From contig NZ_JACBFO010000002.1 in assembly GCF_021401135.1 (NCBI RefSeq), positions 186,001-250,000 of the forward strand: DNA of 64,000 nt, read 5' to 3'. Positions 1-7,646 of this stretch are shown here, piece by piece (within the stretch, counting starts at the first letter, position 1; every line of letters starts with the position of its first letter). Made by a program: the position numbers and the translations under genes. The notes beneath the pieces were generated by a model that saw only the letters and a program-made list of their open reading frames with translations, made no database searches and was not told the origin of the DNA. Origin of the DNA: Azonexus sp. R2A61. GTDB lineage: Bacteria > Pseudomonadota > Gammaproteobacteria > Burkholderiales > Rhodocyclaceae.

Positions 1-425
1 TGCTCGACCGGACGGAAACCCGCGAATCGGAAACGCAGGCCTGCATCCGCTGTTCGAGCTGCGTCAAGGCCTGTCCGATGGGGCTGCTGCCGATGGAGAT
101 GGCGCTCAACATCCGCGCCGAACAGTTCGATCAGGCCGCCGGTCTCGGGCTGAGCGACTGCATCGTCTGCGGTTGCTGCGCTTACGTCTGCCCATCGCGG
201 ATTCCGCTGGTGCAGTACTTCCAGCACGCCAAGGGCAGCCTGGCGGCACGCGAACGGGAAAAGCTGCGCAACGCGGCCACCGCCAAGCTGGCCAATGCCC
301 GCCAGGAACGCCAGGCCCGGGAAACCCGGGAAAAGGCGGAAGCCGCCGCCCGCCGCAAGGCGGAACGCGAAGCCGCCGCGCAAAAGGCCGCTGCTGCCAC
401 GACGAGCACGAGCGAGGCGGGCTGA
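1..425 (+). CDS. rnfC: Electron transport complex subunit RnfC (C-terminal part)
   Basis: Only the 3' end is present; the reading frame enters at base 3 and the gene begins left of the window. The visible part holds two [4Fe-4S] ferredoxin motifs, CIRCSSCVKACP and CIVCGCCAYVCP, followed by an Ala/Lys/Arg/Glu-rich tail. That layout is typical of RnfC, the peripheral NADH- and Fe-S-binding subunit of the Rnf membrane complex, which moves electrons between NADH and ferredoxin using the ion gradient. In diazotrophs one rnf cluster sits with nif genes and supplies low-potential electrons to nitrogenase. The fixABCX operon 2.3 kb away fits that role here. Later rnf genes (rnfD onward) do not follow, so the cluster either ends here or is rearranged. 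Confidence 0.88.
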   Translation, partial: LDRTETRESETQACIRCSSCVKACPMGLLPMEMALNIRAEQFDQAAGLGLSDCIVCGCCAYVCPSRIPLVQYFQHAKGSLAAREREKLRNAATAKLANARQERQARETREKAEAAARRKAEREAAAQKAAAATTSTSEAG

Positions 426-465
426 GAGCCGCTTTTAACAGCATTTTTATCCATTCGGCGATACG

Positions 466-1962
466 ATGCGCAAGCCCTGTCTTCGCCCGATTCCCATCTT
501 GCTGCACCGCCCTTATTTCCTCGCGATCATCGGTAGCGTCGTCGCCACGCTGGTCATGCTGCCGATCCAGGATCCGGCCTTCCTGCCCAGTACCGCACTG
601 CTCTACGTGCTGCTGGTGGTCGGCGTGGCCGGCGCACTCGGCCGCGGACCGGCCATCACCGCGGCGCTGATCTGTTCGCTGCTTTACGCTCACGTCTATG
701 TCCCGCCGCTGTTCTCGCTGAACATCCAGGAAGCCCAGTACCTGCTGGCCGCCGGCATCATGTTCGTCGTCGCGCTGGTGGTTGGCCAGCTCACCGCCAA
801 ACTGCAGGACAGCGCACGCCAGATCACGACCCGCGAAGCGCAGGCCAAGGCGCTCTACGAACTGGCCCGGCGGCTGACCGCCACACAGACGCAAAGCGAG
901 GTCAAGCTGGCGGTCGCGCACTTTCTCGAAGACGCCCTGCCCGGTGGCCGGATCCGGCTGATCGATCCCGCCGAAGCCGAGCCGTCGATGCTGCCGCCGC
1001 ACGGGGAAATCGCCGAGCATCGGGGACAGACCATCGTCAGCGTCGGCCAGGGCCGCGAACAGACCCGCCTGCTCGTACCGTTGGTGGCGTCGACCGGCCT
1101 GCACGGCTTGATGATCTGCGACCTCTCGGCGTCGCAGGCCAGCCTGTCGGCCACCCGCGAACTGCTCGAAACGGTTGCTTCGGTCAGCGCAGTGGCGCTG
1201 GAACGTACCCATTTCGCCGACGCTGCGCGGGAAAGCGAAGTCCGGCATTCGACGGAAATCCTGCGCAACTCGATCCTGTCCGCGCTGTCGCACGACCTGC
1301 GCACGCCGCTGACCCGCCTGATCGGCATGGCCGACACCCTGGCCAGCGGCAAGCTGTCGGACGAGCGTCGCCAGGGCATGCTGGAAAACCTGCGCAGCCA
1401 GGCGATGCACATCAATCGCCAGGTGACGAATCTGCTGGACATGGCACGCCTGCGCTCGGGCAGCGTCGAACCGGCGCGCGCCTGGCAGCCGGTCGAGGAA
1501 GTCATCGGAACGACGCTGCAGCAGATCAAGGAACAATGGAAAGATCGCGAGATCACGCTCGACATCCAGCCGGCACTGCCGCCGGTGCTGCTCGACGAAG
1601 TGCTGATCGAGCGGGTGCTGTGGAACCTGCTGGAAAATGCCATCAAGTATTCGCCGGCCGATACGCCGGTCGAACTGTCGGTCAAGCGCCGCGACCCGTG
1701 GCTGGACATCGCGATCTGCGACTGGGGCCCGGGCCTGCCACCGGGCAACAGCGAAGAACTGTTCGGTATGTTCCGGCGCGGCCAGTCGGAGTCGAGCATT
1801 CCCGGTGTCGGGCTCGGCCTGGCGATTGCCCGCACCATCGCCGAAGCGCACGGCGGTGAGGTGCTGGCCGAAAACCGCCTGGGCGGCGGCGCTTCGTTCA
1901 CCCTGCGCTTGCCGCTGAACGCCGCGCAACTGCCGGCAACTCCGCTGGAGGACACCCCATGA
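466..1962 (+). CDS. KdpD-like sensor histidine kinase lacking the N-terminal KdpD and USP domains
   Basis: This is a 498-residue membrane histidine kinase. Residues about 15-110 form the four-helix DUF4118 membrane module seen in KdpD, and a GAF-like stretch (about 130-250) follows. The dimerisation box SALSHDLRTPLT has its phospho-acceptor at about His276. The ATPase domain shows the N box NLLENAIKYSP, GPGLPPG and GVGLGLAI. Full KdpD is about 900 residues and begins with a KdpD/Walker and universal-stress domain; both are absent here, so sensing must differ. It overlaps the downstream response regulator by 4 bp (ATGA), so the two are translationally coupled. No kdpFABC genes are in the window, so a potassium role is not shown. 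Its place after rnfC suggests a role in redox or nitrogen metabolism, which is inference. Confidence 0.85.
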   Translation: MRKPCLRPIPILLHRPYFLAIIGSVVATLVMLPIQDPAFLPSTALLYVLLVVGVAGALGRGPAITAALICSLLYAHVYVPPLFSLNIQEAQYLLAAGIMFVVALVVGQLTAKLQDSARQITTREAQAKALYELARRLTATQTQSEVKLAVAHFLEDALPGGRIRLIDPAEAEPSMLPPHGEIAEHRGQTIVSVGQGREQTRLLVPLVASTGLHGLMICDLSASQASLSATRELLETVASVSAVALERTHFADAARESEVRHSTEILRNSILSALSHDLRTPLTRLIGMADTLASGKLSDERRQGMLENLRSQAMHINRQVTNLLDMARLRSGSVEPARAWQPVEEVIGTTLQQIKEQWKDREITLDIQPALPPVLLDEVLIERVLWNLLENAIKYSPADTPVELSVKRRDPWLDIAICDWGPGLPPGNSEELFGMFRRGQSESSIPGVGLGLAIARTIAEAHGGEVLAENRLGGGASFTLRLPLNAAQLPATPLEDTP

Positions 1963-2648
1963 GCGTCCCGGACAATATCCTGCTGGTCGAGGACGACTGG
2001 CAAATCCGCGAATTCATCTCGATTGCCCTCGAAGGCGAAGGCTATGCCATTCATGAAGCTGCCACGGCCAGCCATGGCGCGGTGCTGGCGGCCAGCATCC
2101 GCCCGTGCCTGCTGATCCTCGACCTCGGGCTACCCGATCGCGACGGCCAGGAGTTCATCGCCGATTTCCGCGCCTGGTCGTCGGCGCCGATCCTGGTGCT
2201 GTCCGCCCGCAGCAGCGAATACGACAAGGTCAAGGCGCTCGATGCCGGCGCCGATGATTACCTGAGCAAGCCGTTCGGTGTTCCCGAACTGCTGGCCCGG
2301 GTCCGCGCCATGCTGCGCCGCCGCCACCAGGAAGTGCTGGAAGTCGATCCGCTGATCACGTTCGGCGATTTCCGCATCGACTGCGTCAAACGCCTGGTCA
2401 CCTGCGGCAACGAACCGCTGCATCTGACGCAGATCGAATACAAACTGCTGATCTTCCTTGCCGCCAACCCCGGCCGGGTGTTCACGCATCGCCAGCTGCT
2501 ACGCCAGGTGTGGGGCGGCCATGCGGTCGAAAATCACCAGTACCTGCGCGTCTACGTCGGGCACCTGCGGCAGAAGATCGAAGAGAACCCGGCCCGCCCG
2601 CGCCATATCCTGACCGAAAACGGCGTCGGCTACCGCTTTCAGCCTTAG
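1959..2648 (+). CDS. KdpE-like OmpR-family response regulator
   Basis: This 229-residue regulator has an N-terminal receiver domain, with acidic pocket EDD at 11-13, phospho-acceptor Asp55 in LILDLGLPD and Lys104 in SKPFG. The C-terminal OmpR-type winged helix includes the recognition-helix region ENHQYLRVYVGHLRQKIE and ends in GVGYRF. It is most like KdpE in length and sequence style. Its start overlaps the kinase stop (ATGA), so the kinase is its evident partner. Targets are not visible: there is no kdp operon in the window, and no repeat resembling an operator lies directly upstream. It converges on the ferritin-like gene 37 bp away without a clear terminator. Confidence 0.87.
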   Translation: MSVPDNILLVEDDWQIREFISIALEGEGYAIHEAATASHGAVLAASIRPCLLILDLGLPDRDGQEFIADFRAWSSAPILVLSARSSEYDKVKALDAGADDYLSKPFGVPELLARVRAMLRRRHQEVLEVDPLITFGDFRIDCVKRLVTCGNEPLHLTQIEYKLLIFLAANPGRVFTHRQLLRQVWGGHAVENHQYLRVYVGHLRQKIEENPARPRHILTENGVGYRFQP

Positions 2649-2685
2649 GACGGGCGGCAGCCGAGCGCCGGGTTCGGGACCGCGC

Positions 2686-3144
2686 TCAAGCCGGGGAAAG
2701 ACGGGCGATGCGGGCTTCCAGCTGACGCACGTGGCCGCTCTCCTCTTCGGCGAATTCCCGGGCCAGGGCCACGACATTGGGATTGCCACTCGCTGCCGCG
2801 ACGTCACGATAGAAATCGCAGCTTCGACGCTCGCCGTCGAGCGCCAGTTCCAGCGCCGCGGCGACATCCATGAATCCGTCGACGCCGGCCCAGGCAGCGG
2901 CCTCCGGACTGCTGCCATCGGGCCAACGGTATTCCTCGGGCCGCAGGTCGGGCGGATAACGAAAGCCGCCGCGGGCCATCGCCTCGTTCAGGTGCAAGCG
3001 GGAGTAATGCGCCATCTGCCGGAAGAAGTCGGCGACTTCGGCACTGCCCAGCGACTGCATCGCCTCGGCCAGTTCTTCGTAGCGTCGGGCGGACTCCCTT
3101 TCCAACTGGATGGCGTGGGCAAGAAAGAAATGTACGTCTTCCAT
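2686..3144 (-). CDS. Ferritin-like (rubrerythrin-type) protein of the fix operon
   Basis: This is a 152-residue protein, starting at ATG 3144 (MEDVHFFLAHAIQLERE) 8 bp after the fixX stop. It reads as a four-helix di-iron carboxylate protein: ExxR/ExxE-like pairs occur near the start (ERESARRYEELAEAM), a central HLNEAMARGG segment follows, and EFAEEESGHVRQLE near the end has the ExxxH spacing of a ferritin-like metal site. It is the last gene of the ferredoxin-fixABCX operon. Similar small ferritin-like proteins occur in nif/fix clusters of betaproteobacteria and are suggested to guard or service oxygen-sensitive iron proteins. That function is inferred from family and context. A start further upstream would overlap fixX and lacks family support. 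Confidence 0.8.
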   Translation of the reverse strand: MEDVHFFLAHAIQLERESARRYEELAEAMQSLGSAEVADFFRQMAHYSRLHLNEAMARGGFRYPPDLRPEEYRWPDGSSPEAAAWAGVDGFMDVAAALELALDGERRSCDFYRDVAAASGNPNVVALAREFAEEESGHVRQLEARIARLSPA

Positions 3145-3152
3145 GGCCGTCC

Positions 3153-3440
3153 TCAACCGAACTTGAACAGGATGCCGAACCCGCCGCGCGGCCACTCCCA
3201 CTCGACGTTCCGGTGCTCATCGCAAATGATCCGGCAGGTGCCGCATTCGAGACAGCCATCGGTGATCAGCACGACCTTGCCGTTGCCTTCTTCGGTGTAG
3301 CAACCGGCCGGACAACAGACGGTGCATTGCCGCTCGCTGCAGCGGTGAGTACACAGATCGGCATCGCGGATGCTGATATGCGGGTGACCGGCATCGACCC
3401 GATAACGGTCCTGGAACAGTTTCTCTTCGACTTTCAACAT
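3153..3440 (-). CDS. fixX: Ferredoxin-like protein FixX
   Basis: This 95-residue protein has the FixX/YdiT pattern. CTHRCSERQCTVCCPAGCY lies at about 30-48, and a canonical [4Fe-4S] set CLECGTCRIICDEH at about 63-76. FixX works with FixC as the ubiquinone-reducing branch of the bifurcating FixABCX complex. That complex oxidises NADH at FixAB, sends one electron to quinone and one to ferredoxin/flavodoxin, and so drives nitrogenase. The gene lies 11 bp after fixC and 8 bp before the ferritin-like gene in one operon. Length and cysteine spacing are normal for the family. Confidence 0.93.
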   Translation of the reverse strand: MLKVEEKLFQDRYRVDAGHPHISIRDADLCTHRCSERQCTVCCPAGCYTEEGNGKVVLITDGCLECGTCRIICDEHRNVEWEWPRGGFGILFKFG

Positions 3441-3451
3441 GGATCTTCTCC

Positions 3452-4750
3452 TTACTCGACGGCGCGCCAGAAGCGGAAGGCATCGCCGATCAACCCGAGC
3501 CGCGAACGGGCGGCGACGAAACTCTGCTTGATCGATTTTTCCTTGGTTTTCTTGTCGACCCCATCCACCCGGATCAGGGTCTGTGCCGCCTTGGAAAGCA
3601 GTTCCGGATAGGTCGTGAAGAATTGCTTGTTCTTGTGGAAGATGTCCGGCATCCGGCGATATTTCTTCAGGTCCTTCATGACGAAGCTGTCGTCGAGCTT
3701 GCGCTTGTACTTCGCCAGATTGCCGGCGGTGAAAGGCTTGCCCGCCTGCTTCAGCTCGACCAGCGTCTGCGCCGCCAGCATGCCGGTGGTCATCGCCAGA
3801 TTGGACCCTTCGCGATGGATGCCGTTGACGAACTGGCCGGCATCGCCGGCGATCAGCCAGCCATCGCCCCAGACCTGCGGAATCGCGTTGTAACCGCCTT
3901 CCGGGATCAGGTGGGCGGCGTACTCCTTCATTTCACTGCCGGCGATCAGCGGCGCGATCGACGGATGCGACTTCATCCGGTCGAGCAAGGCGTAAGGCGT
4001 CACCTTCTGCTGCTTGAAGTCGGACAACATGCAGCCGACGCCGAGGGTGATCGATTCCTTGTTGGTATAGAGGAAACCGGTGCCCATCATGCCGGCCGAA
4101 ATCTTGCCGGCCATTTCGATGACCACGCCCTCTTCCTCGCCGATGTTGAAGCGGGCCTCGATGGTTTCCTGCGGCAGGAAGTGGATTTCCTTGACCGCCA
4201 GCGCCACGTCCCGGGGCTGGATTTCAGCATGAAAGCCGGCCTTGACGGCCAGTCGAGAATTGACGCCGTCGGCCAGGATCACCGCATCGGCGTATATCTC
4301 GCCGCCCTTGCGGTCGGTACGCACGCCGATGACTTTCTTGCCGTCGAGCAGCAACTCGCTGACCGTCGTCTCGCAGATGGTCAGCGCGCCGGCTTCCCGC
4401 GCCTTCTTGTTGAACCACTGGTCGAAATGCGCACGGATGATCGTATAGCGGTTGTAGGGCTCCTGGTTGAATGCCTCCGAGCGGTAATGCGTACCGATGT
4501 AGGAACTGTCGTCGAGCACCCAGACCCGCTGCTCGATCAGGTGGCGTTCGAGCGGCGCCTCGTCGCGGAAATCGGGGATGATCTTTTCGATCGCATCGGC
4601 GTAGAGGATGGCCCCCTGCACGTTTTTCGAGCCCGGCGTTTCGCCCCGCTCGATCTGCAGCACGTTCAGGCCGCCCTTGGCCAGGGTGTAGGCGGCGGCG
4701 TTGCCGGCCATGCCGGCGCCGACCACGATCACATCGAATTTTTCAGCCAT
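3452..4750 (-). CDS. fixC: FixC electron-transfer flavoprotein-quinone oxidoreductase
   Basis: This 432-residue protein belongs to the ETF-QO family. The FAD-binding Rossmann motif [20 protein letters not shown] is near the N terminus and the second dinucleotide motif [13 protein letters not shown] is at about residues 285-300. FixC accepts electrons from FixAB and passes them to the quinone pool. Unlike mitochondrial ETF-QO, the Fe-S cluster is on a separate protein, FixX, encoded 11 bp downstream. Gene order fixA-fixB-fixC-fixX is the classical one. Upstream of the start, AGGAGAACA on the minus strand is a good ribosome binding site. Confidence 0.95.
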   Translation of the reverse strand: MAEKFDVIVVGAGMAGNAAAYTLAKGGLNVLQIERGETPGSKNVQGAILYADAIEKIIPDFRDEAPLERHLIEQRVWVLDDSSYIGTHYRSEAFNQEPYNRYTIIRAHFDQWFNKKAREAGALTICETTVSELLLDGKKVIGVRTDRKGGEIYADAVILADGVNSRLAVKAGFHAEIQPRDVALAVKEIHFLPQETIEARFNIGEEEGVVIEMAGKISAGMMGTGFLYTNKESITLGVGCMLSDFKQQKVTPYALLDRMKSHPSIAPLIAGSEMKEYAAHLIPEGGYNAIPQVWGDGWLIAGDAGQFVNGIHREGSNLAMTTGMLAAQTLVELKQAGKPFTAGNLAKYKRKLDDSFVMKDLKKYRRMPDIFHKNKQFFTTYPELLSKAAQTLIRVDGVDKKTKEKSIKQSFVAARSRLGLIGDAFRFWRAVE

Positions 4751-4762
4751 GTTGTTCTCCTC

Positions 4763-5845
4763 TCAACCGGCCTTCCTGGCCTGCGCCAGGTGGGCCTTGA
4801 AGGCTTCGGTCAGTGCCGGCAGCACGGTCATCGCGTTGCCGACGATCCCGTAATGGGCGAAGTCGAAAATGGGGGCTTTCGGATCGCTGTTGATGGCGAC
4901 GATGACGTCGGCACCGTCCATGCCGACCCGATGCTGGATGGCACCGGAGATGCCGGCAGCGATGTACAGCTTCGGCCGCACGGTCTTGCCGGACTGTCCG
5001 ACCTGCCGGTCGAGCTCGATCCAGCCGGCCTGAACCACCGGCCGCGAACCGCCGACCTCGGCGCCGAGTACCCGGGCGAGATCCCAGACCAGCGCGAAAT
5101 TCTCCGGCTTCTTCAGGCCACGCCCGCCGGCGACGATGATGTCGGCGAATGGCAGATTGGGTTTGTCGCGGCTGTCGTCGGGAATGTATTCGAGCACCTT
5201 GGTGATGATCGAGGTTTCCAGCATTGCGAACGGCACCTCGACGATCTCGCCGCGACGCGACGGATCGGCATCCGGCATGGCCATCACGCGCGGGCGCACG
5301 GTCGCCATCTGCGGCCGGTGGCGCTGGGTCAGGATGGTACACAACAGCGAGCCGCCGAAGGTCGGCCGGGTTGCCGCCAGGTTGCGGCTCTCGGTATCGA
5401 TCAGCAGTTCGGTGCAGTCGGCGACCAGACCGGTCTTCAAGGTCGTCGCCACCGAACCGGCCAGATCGCGGCCCAGGGTCGACGCGCCGAGCATCAGGAT
5501 TTCCGGCTGGTAGGTATTGACCAGATCGGTCAGCGCCTTGGTATAGGGCTCGTTGCGGTAATCGGCAAGCACCGGATCCTGCAGCAGATAGCACTTGTCG
5601 GCGCCGTAGCCGAAGGCTTCGGCACAGATGCCCTTGCCGCGTTCGCCGGGTCCGGCGATGACCACGCCGCACAGATCGACGTTCAGCGCGTCAGCCAGCT
5701 TGCGGCCTTCGCCGAGCAGTTCCCAGGACACCGGATGCACCTCGCCCCGCTCGCTCTCGATGAAAACCCAGACATGCCGGTAACTGACAAAGCGCGGGTC
5801 GAGTTCGACCTTCTTGCGCGCCGGCTTTCTTGCTTGTTCGTTCAT
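4763..5845 (-). CDS. fixB: FixB electron-transfer flavoprotein alpha subunit
   Basis: This 360-residue protein is an ETF alpha subunit. The basic N-terminal extension [17 protein letters not shown] and the following HVWVFIE strand are typical of FixB. The C-terminal FAD domain shows [20 protein letters not shown] and then [18 protein letters not shown], the conserved FAD-binding region. With FixA it forms the bifurcating ETF heterodimer. It lies 21 bp after fixA and 12 bp before fixC. In nif-linked Fix systems FixAB takes electrons from NADH, which distinguishes it from the housekeeping fatty-acid ETF. Confidence 0.95.
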   Translation of the reverse strand: MNEQARKPARKKVELDPRFVSYRHVWVFIESERGEVHPVSWELLGEGRKLADALNVDLCGVVIAGPGERGKGICAEAFGYGADKCYLLQDPVLADYRNEPYTKALTDLVNTYQPEILMLGASTLGRDLAGSVATTLKTGLVADCTELLIDTESRNLAATRPTFGGSLLCTILTQRHRPQMATVRPRVMAMPDADPSRRGEIVEVPFAMLETSIITKVLEYIPDDSRDKPNLPFADIIVAGGRGLKKPENFALVWDLARVLGAEVGGSRPVVQAGWIELDRQVGQSGKTVRPKLYIAAGISGAIQHRVGMDGADVIVAINSDPKAPIFDFAHYGIVGNAMTVLPALTEAFKAHLAQARKAG

Positions 5846-5866
5846 GGCATTCTCCTGTCGTTGCGG

Positions 5867-6712
5867 TCAACGGGCGCGCTTGGCGATTTCCCGTTCGAGC
5901 TTGGGGTGCTGGGTGAACATCCGGGCCAGCAGGGTGCTCGCCAGGTTCTTCGGCGAGTCATCCTGGAGGTCGATGATTTCCGCCCGCTGGCTGCGCGGCC
6001 GCGGCGCGAAGACCTTGCTGACGACGGTCGGACTGCCCTTGACGCCGACCGTCTCCGGATCCTCGATGCCGATCACCGTACGGTCCCAGACCTTGAGTTC
6101 GTAACGGGCGGCGCGGAACAGGTCGTCGAGATCGCCGAAGCGCATCTCGTTGGTGCCCTCGAGCATCGTGATCAGGCAGGGCAGCGTCGTCTTCAGCAAC
6201 TGGACACCGCCCTCGGCACGCCGTTCGACACGGATTTCCCGATGTTCCAGATCGACATCGACGATCTTCGAGACATAGGTCAGCAACTGATAGTCGAGGC
6301 GCTTGGCGATCCCCGGACCGACCTGGGCGGTATCGCCATCGATGGTCTGCTTGCCGGTAAAGATCAGATCGACCGGCATGCTTTCCATGATCTTGCGGAG
6401 GGTTGCGGTCAGCGCATACGACGTGACCAGCGTGTCCGAACCGGCAAAGGAACGGTCGGAGACCAGGATCGCATCGTCCGCCCCGTAGGACAGGCACTTG
6501 CGCAGCGCCGCCTCGGCCATCGGCGGTCCCATGGTGACGACGGTGACCGTGCCACCGAAACGGTCCTTCAGACGCAGCGCTTCTTCCAGCGCGAACAGGT
6601 CGTAAGGATTGATGATCGCCGGGACGCCCTGGCGCATGATGGTGTTGGTGACCGGATGGACGCGGATCTGGGCCGAATCCGGCACCTGCTTGATGCAGAC
6701 GACGCTGTGCAT
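5867..6712 (-). CDS. fixA: FixA electron-transfer flavoprotein beta subunit
   Basis: This 281-residue protein starts MHSVVCIKQVPDSAQIRVHP, the hallmark start of FixA/ETF-beta. It carries a GNDTAQVGPG-like segment (IDGDTAQVGPGIAKRLDYQ) and the AMP/FAD-binding strand SYGADDAILVSD. FixA binds the bifurcating FAD in the FixABCX complex and receives the hydride from NADH. The gene is second in the operon, 19 bp after the small ferredoxin gene. All spacings in this operon are short, so one transcript from the sigma-54 promoter near 6990 is likely. Confidence 0.95.
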   Translation of the reverse strand: MHSVVCIKQVPDSAQIRVHPVTNTIMRQGVPAIINPYDLFALEEALRLKDRFGGTVTVVTMGPPMAEAALRKCLSYGADDAILVSDRSFAGSDTLVTSYALTATLRKIMESMPVDLIFTGKQTIDGDTAQVGPGIAKRLDYQLLTYVSKIVDVDLEHREIRVERRAEGGVQLLKTTLPCLITMLEGTNEMRFGDLDDLFRAARYELKVWDRTVIGIEDPETVGVKGSPTVVSKVFAPRPRSQRAEIIDLQDDSPKNLASTLLARMFTQHPKLEREIAKRAR

Positions 6713-6731
6713 GGCTGTCTCCCGTCGGGCT

Positions 6732-6947
6732 TCAGGCAGCGTAACGGGGAACGTTCTTGTCGATCACGATGCAGTCGGCCGGGCAGTCGATGACGCACTG
6801 CGCCTCGTCGTGATGGCCGATGCATTCGGTGCATTTCACCGGATCGATGGCATAGACGCCGCTCTTGGGAAAGATGGCGACGTTGGGGCAGACGGACTCG
6901 CAGGCCGCGCAGGCCGTGCATTGGGAAGAAACGATCTTGTAAGCCAT
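6732..6947 (-). CDS. 2[4Fe-4S] ferredoxin leading the fixABCX operon
   Basis: This is a 71-residue bacterial ferredoxin, starting at ATG 6947 ([16 protein letters not shown]) with CCGGAGAACCACC as ribosome binding site. It has [12 protein letters not shown] and [18 protein letters not shown]; the longer second loop is typical of the FdxN/'YfhL' and nif-type ferredoxins. It is a plausible electron acceptor for FixABCX or Rnf and a donor to nitrogenase. An upstream in-frame extension (to 7034) exists but would run through the -24/-12 promoter, so the shorter start is preferred. Confidence 0.9.
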   Translation of the reverse strand: MAYKIVSSQCTACAACESVCPNVAIFPKSGVYAIDPVKCTECIGHHDEAQCVIDCPADCIVIDKNVPRYAA

Positions 6948-6984
6948 GGTGGTTCTCCGGATGAATGAATCATGGAAAACCCAG

Positions 6985-7000
6985 GGCAATCGTCGTACCA
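6985..7000 (-). promoter_or_regulatory. Sigma-54 (-24/-12) promoter of the ferredoxin-fixABCX operon
   Basis: Read on the minus strand, TGGTACG-ACGA-TTGCC matches the RpoN consensus TGGCACG-N4-TTGCW. The invariant GG and GC are spaced exactly 10 bases apart. The predicted start lies about 25-30 bp before the ferredoxin ATG at 6947. Such promoters need an enhancer-binding protein, and NifA would be expected for a fix operon. I looked for a TGT-N10-ACA NifA site in the next 150 bp upstream and found no perfect one. Confidence 0.8.
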
Positions 7001-7150
7001 GGCGGATTTTATATAAAAACCGCGTAAAAACCACGAATATTCAAGGCATTGGATTTTGTCGTTTTGATGCCAGGATATAAAAATGTCTTTATGAACGTGC
7101 GGAATCGCGCAAAACCCGAACGAGCTGTCGGCGCGCGACTCTCCCGGTCT

Positions 7151-7576
7151 TCAGCCGGCCAGCCGGGCAATGAATTCGGCCGGCACGCGCGCCTTGCTGC
7201 GCGTCGCGTAGTCGAAGAAGACGATACCGTGCTTGCCGCGCGCCACCTCGCGGCCGCTCGCCTGGTCGCTGAGCCGCCAGACCAGGTCGCAGCCGTAGTC
7301 GGCGAAATCGTCGGCGGCGAATTCGGCGACCAGCGTCTCGCCGTGGAAAGCTTCGGAACGGTACTGGGCGGCAACGTCGGCAACGACGATGCCGGGCCCG
7401 CCGACATCGAGCTCGCTCCAGCCGAAATGCTTGAAGAAACGCACCCGCGCCTCGGCGACCAGCATCAGCAGCGCGGCGTTGTCGAGGTGGTGGCCGTAGT
7501 TGATGTGCTGGATGTAGATCGGGATTTCGGTGCTGAAGACGAACTTCTCGGGCAAGGCGATCTTGATGCGGGGCAT
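7151..7576 (-). CDS. Acyl-CoA thioesterase, hotdog fold (4HBT family)
   Basis: This is a 141-residue single-domain hotdog protein. The segment INYGHHLDNAALLMLVAEARVRFF corresponds to the DxxGHxN/active-site helix of 4-hydroxybenzoyl-CoA thioesterase-like enzymes, here with Asn replacing the usual first Asp. A C-terminal strand GKHGIVFFDYATRSKARVP is also typical. The ATG at 7576 is chosen because CTCCGGAG lies just upstream and the family begins close to this point. The substrate is not evident. The gene follows the AsmA gene and precedes the fix promoter, but probably does not belong to the fix operon because the sigma-54 promoter lies downstream of it. Confidence 0.8.
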   Translation of the reverse strand: MPRIKIALPEKFVFSTEIPIYIQHINYGHHLDNAALLMLVAEARVRFFKHFGWSELDVGGPGIVVADVAAQYRSEAFHGETLVAEFAADDFADYGCDLVWRLSDQASGREVARGKHGIVFFDYATRSKARVPAEFIARLAG

Positions 7577-7615
7577 GGCGAACTCCGGAGGATGCAAGCC
7601 GCGATTCTAGGCTGC

Positions 7616-7640
7616 GCCGCCGGTTCGCGCGACCGGCGGC
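7616..7640. terminator. GC-rich hairpin after the AsmA gene
   Basis: GCCGCCGGT (7616-7624) pairs with ACCGGCGGC (7632-7640) around a 7-base loop. There is no U-run on either side, so this could be a pause or mRNA-stability element instead of a true intrinsic terminator. Confidence 0.4.
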
Positions 7641-7646
7641 AGCGAT

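Noticed and set aside
3623..6793. A plus-strand open frame of 1,056 codons opposite fixA-fixB-fixC
   Set aside because: It is antisense to four genes with clear family motifs and has a composition (His/Gln/Asp/Arg rich) typical of GC-rich shadow frames; no recognisable domain.
7000..7150. NifA upstream activator site (TGT-N10-ACA) for the fix operon
   Set aside because: TGT half sites are present near 7057 and 7083, but no copy has ACA at the required spacing.
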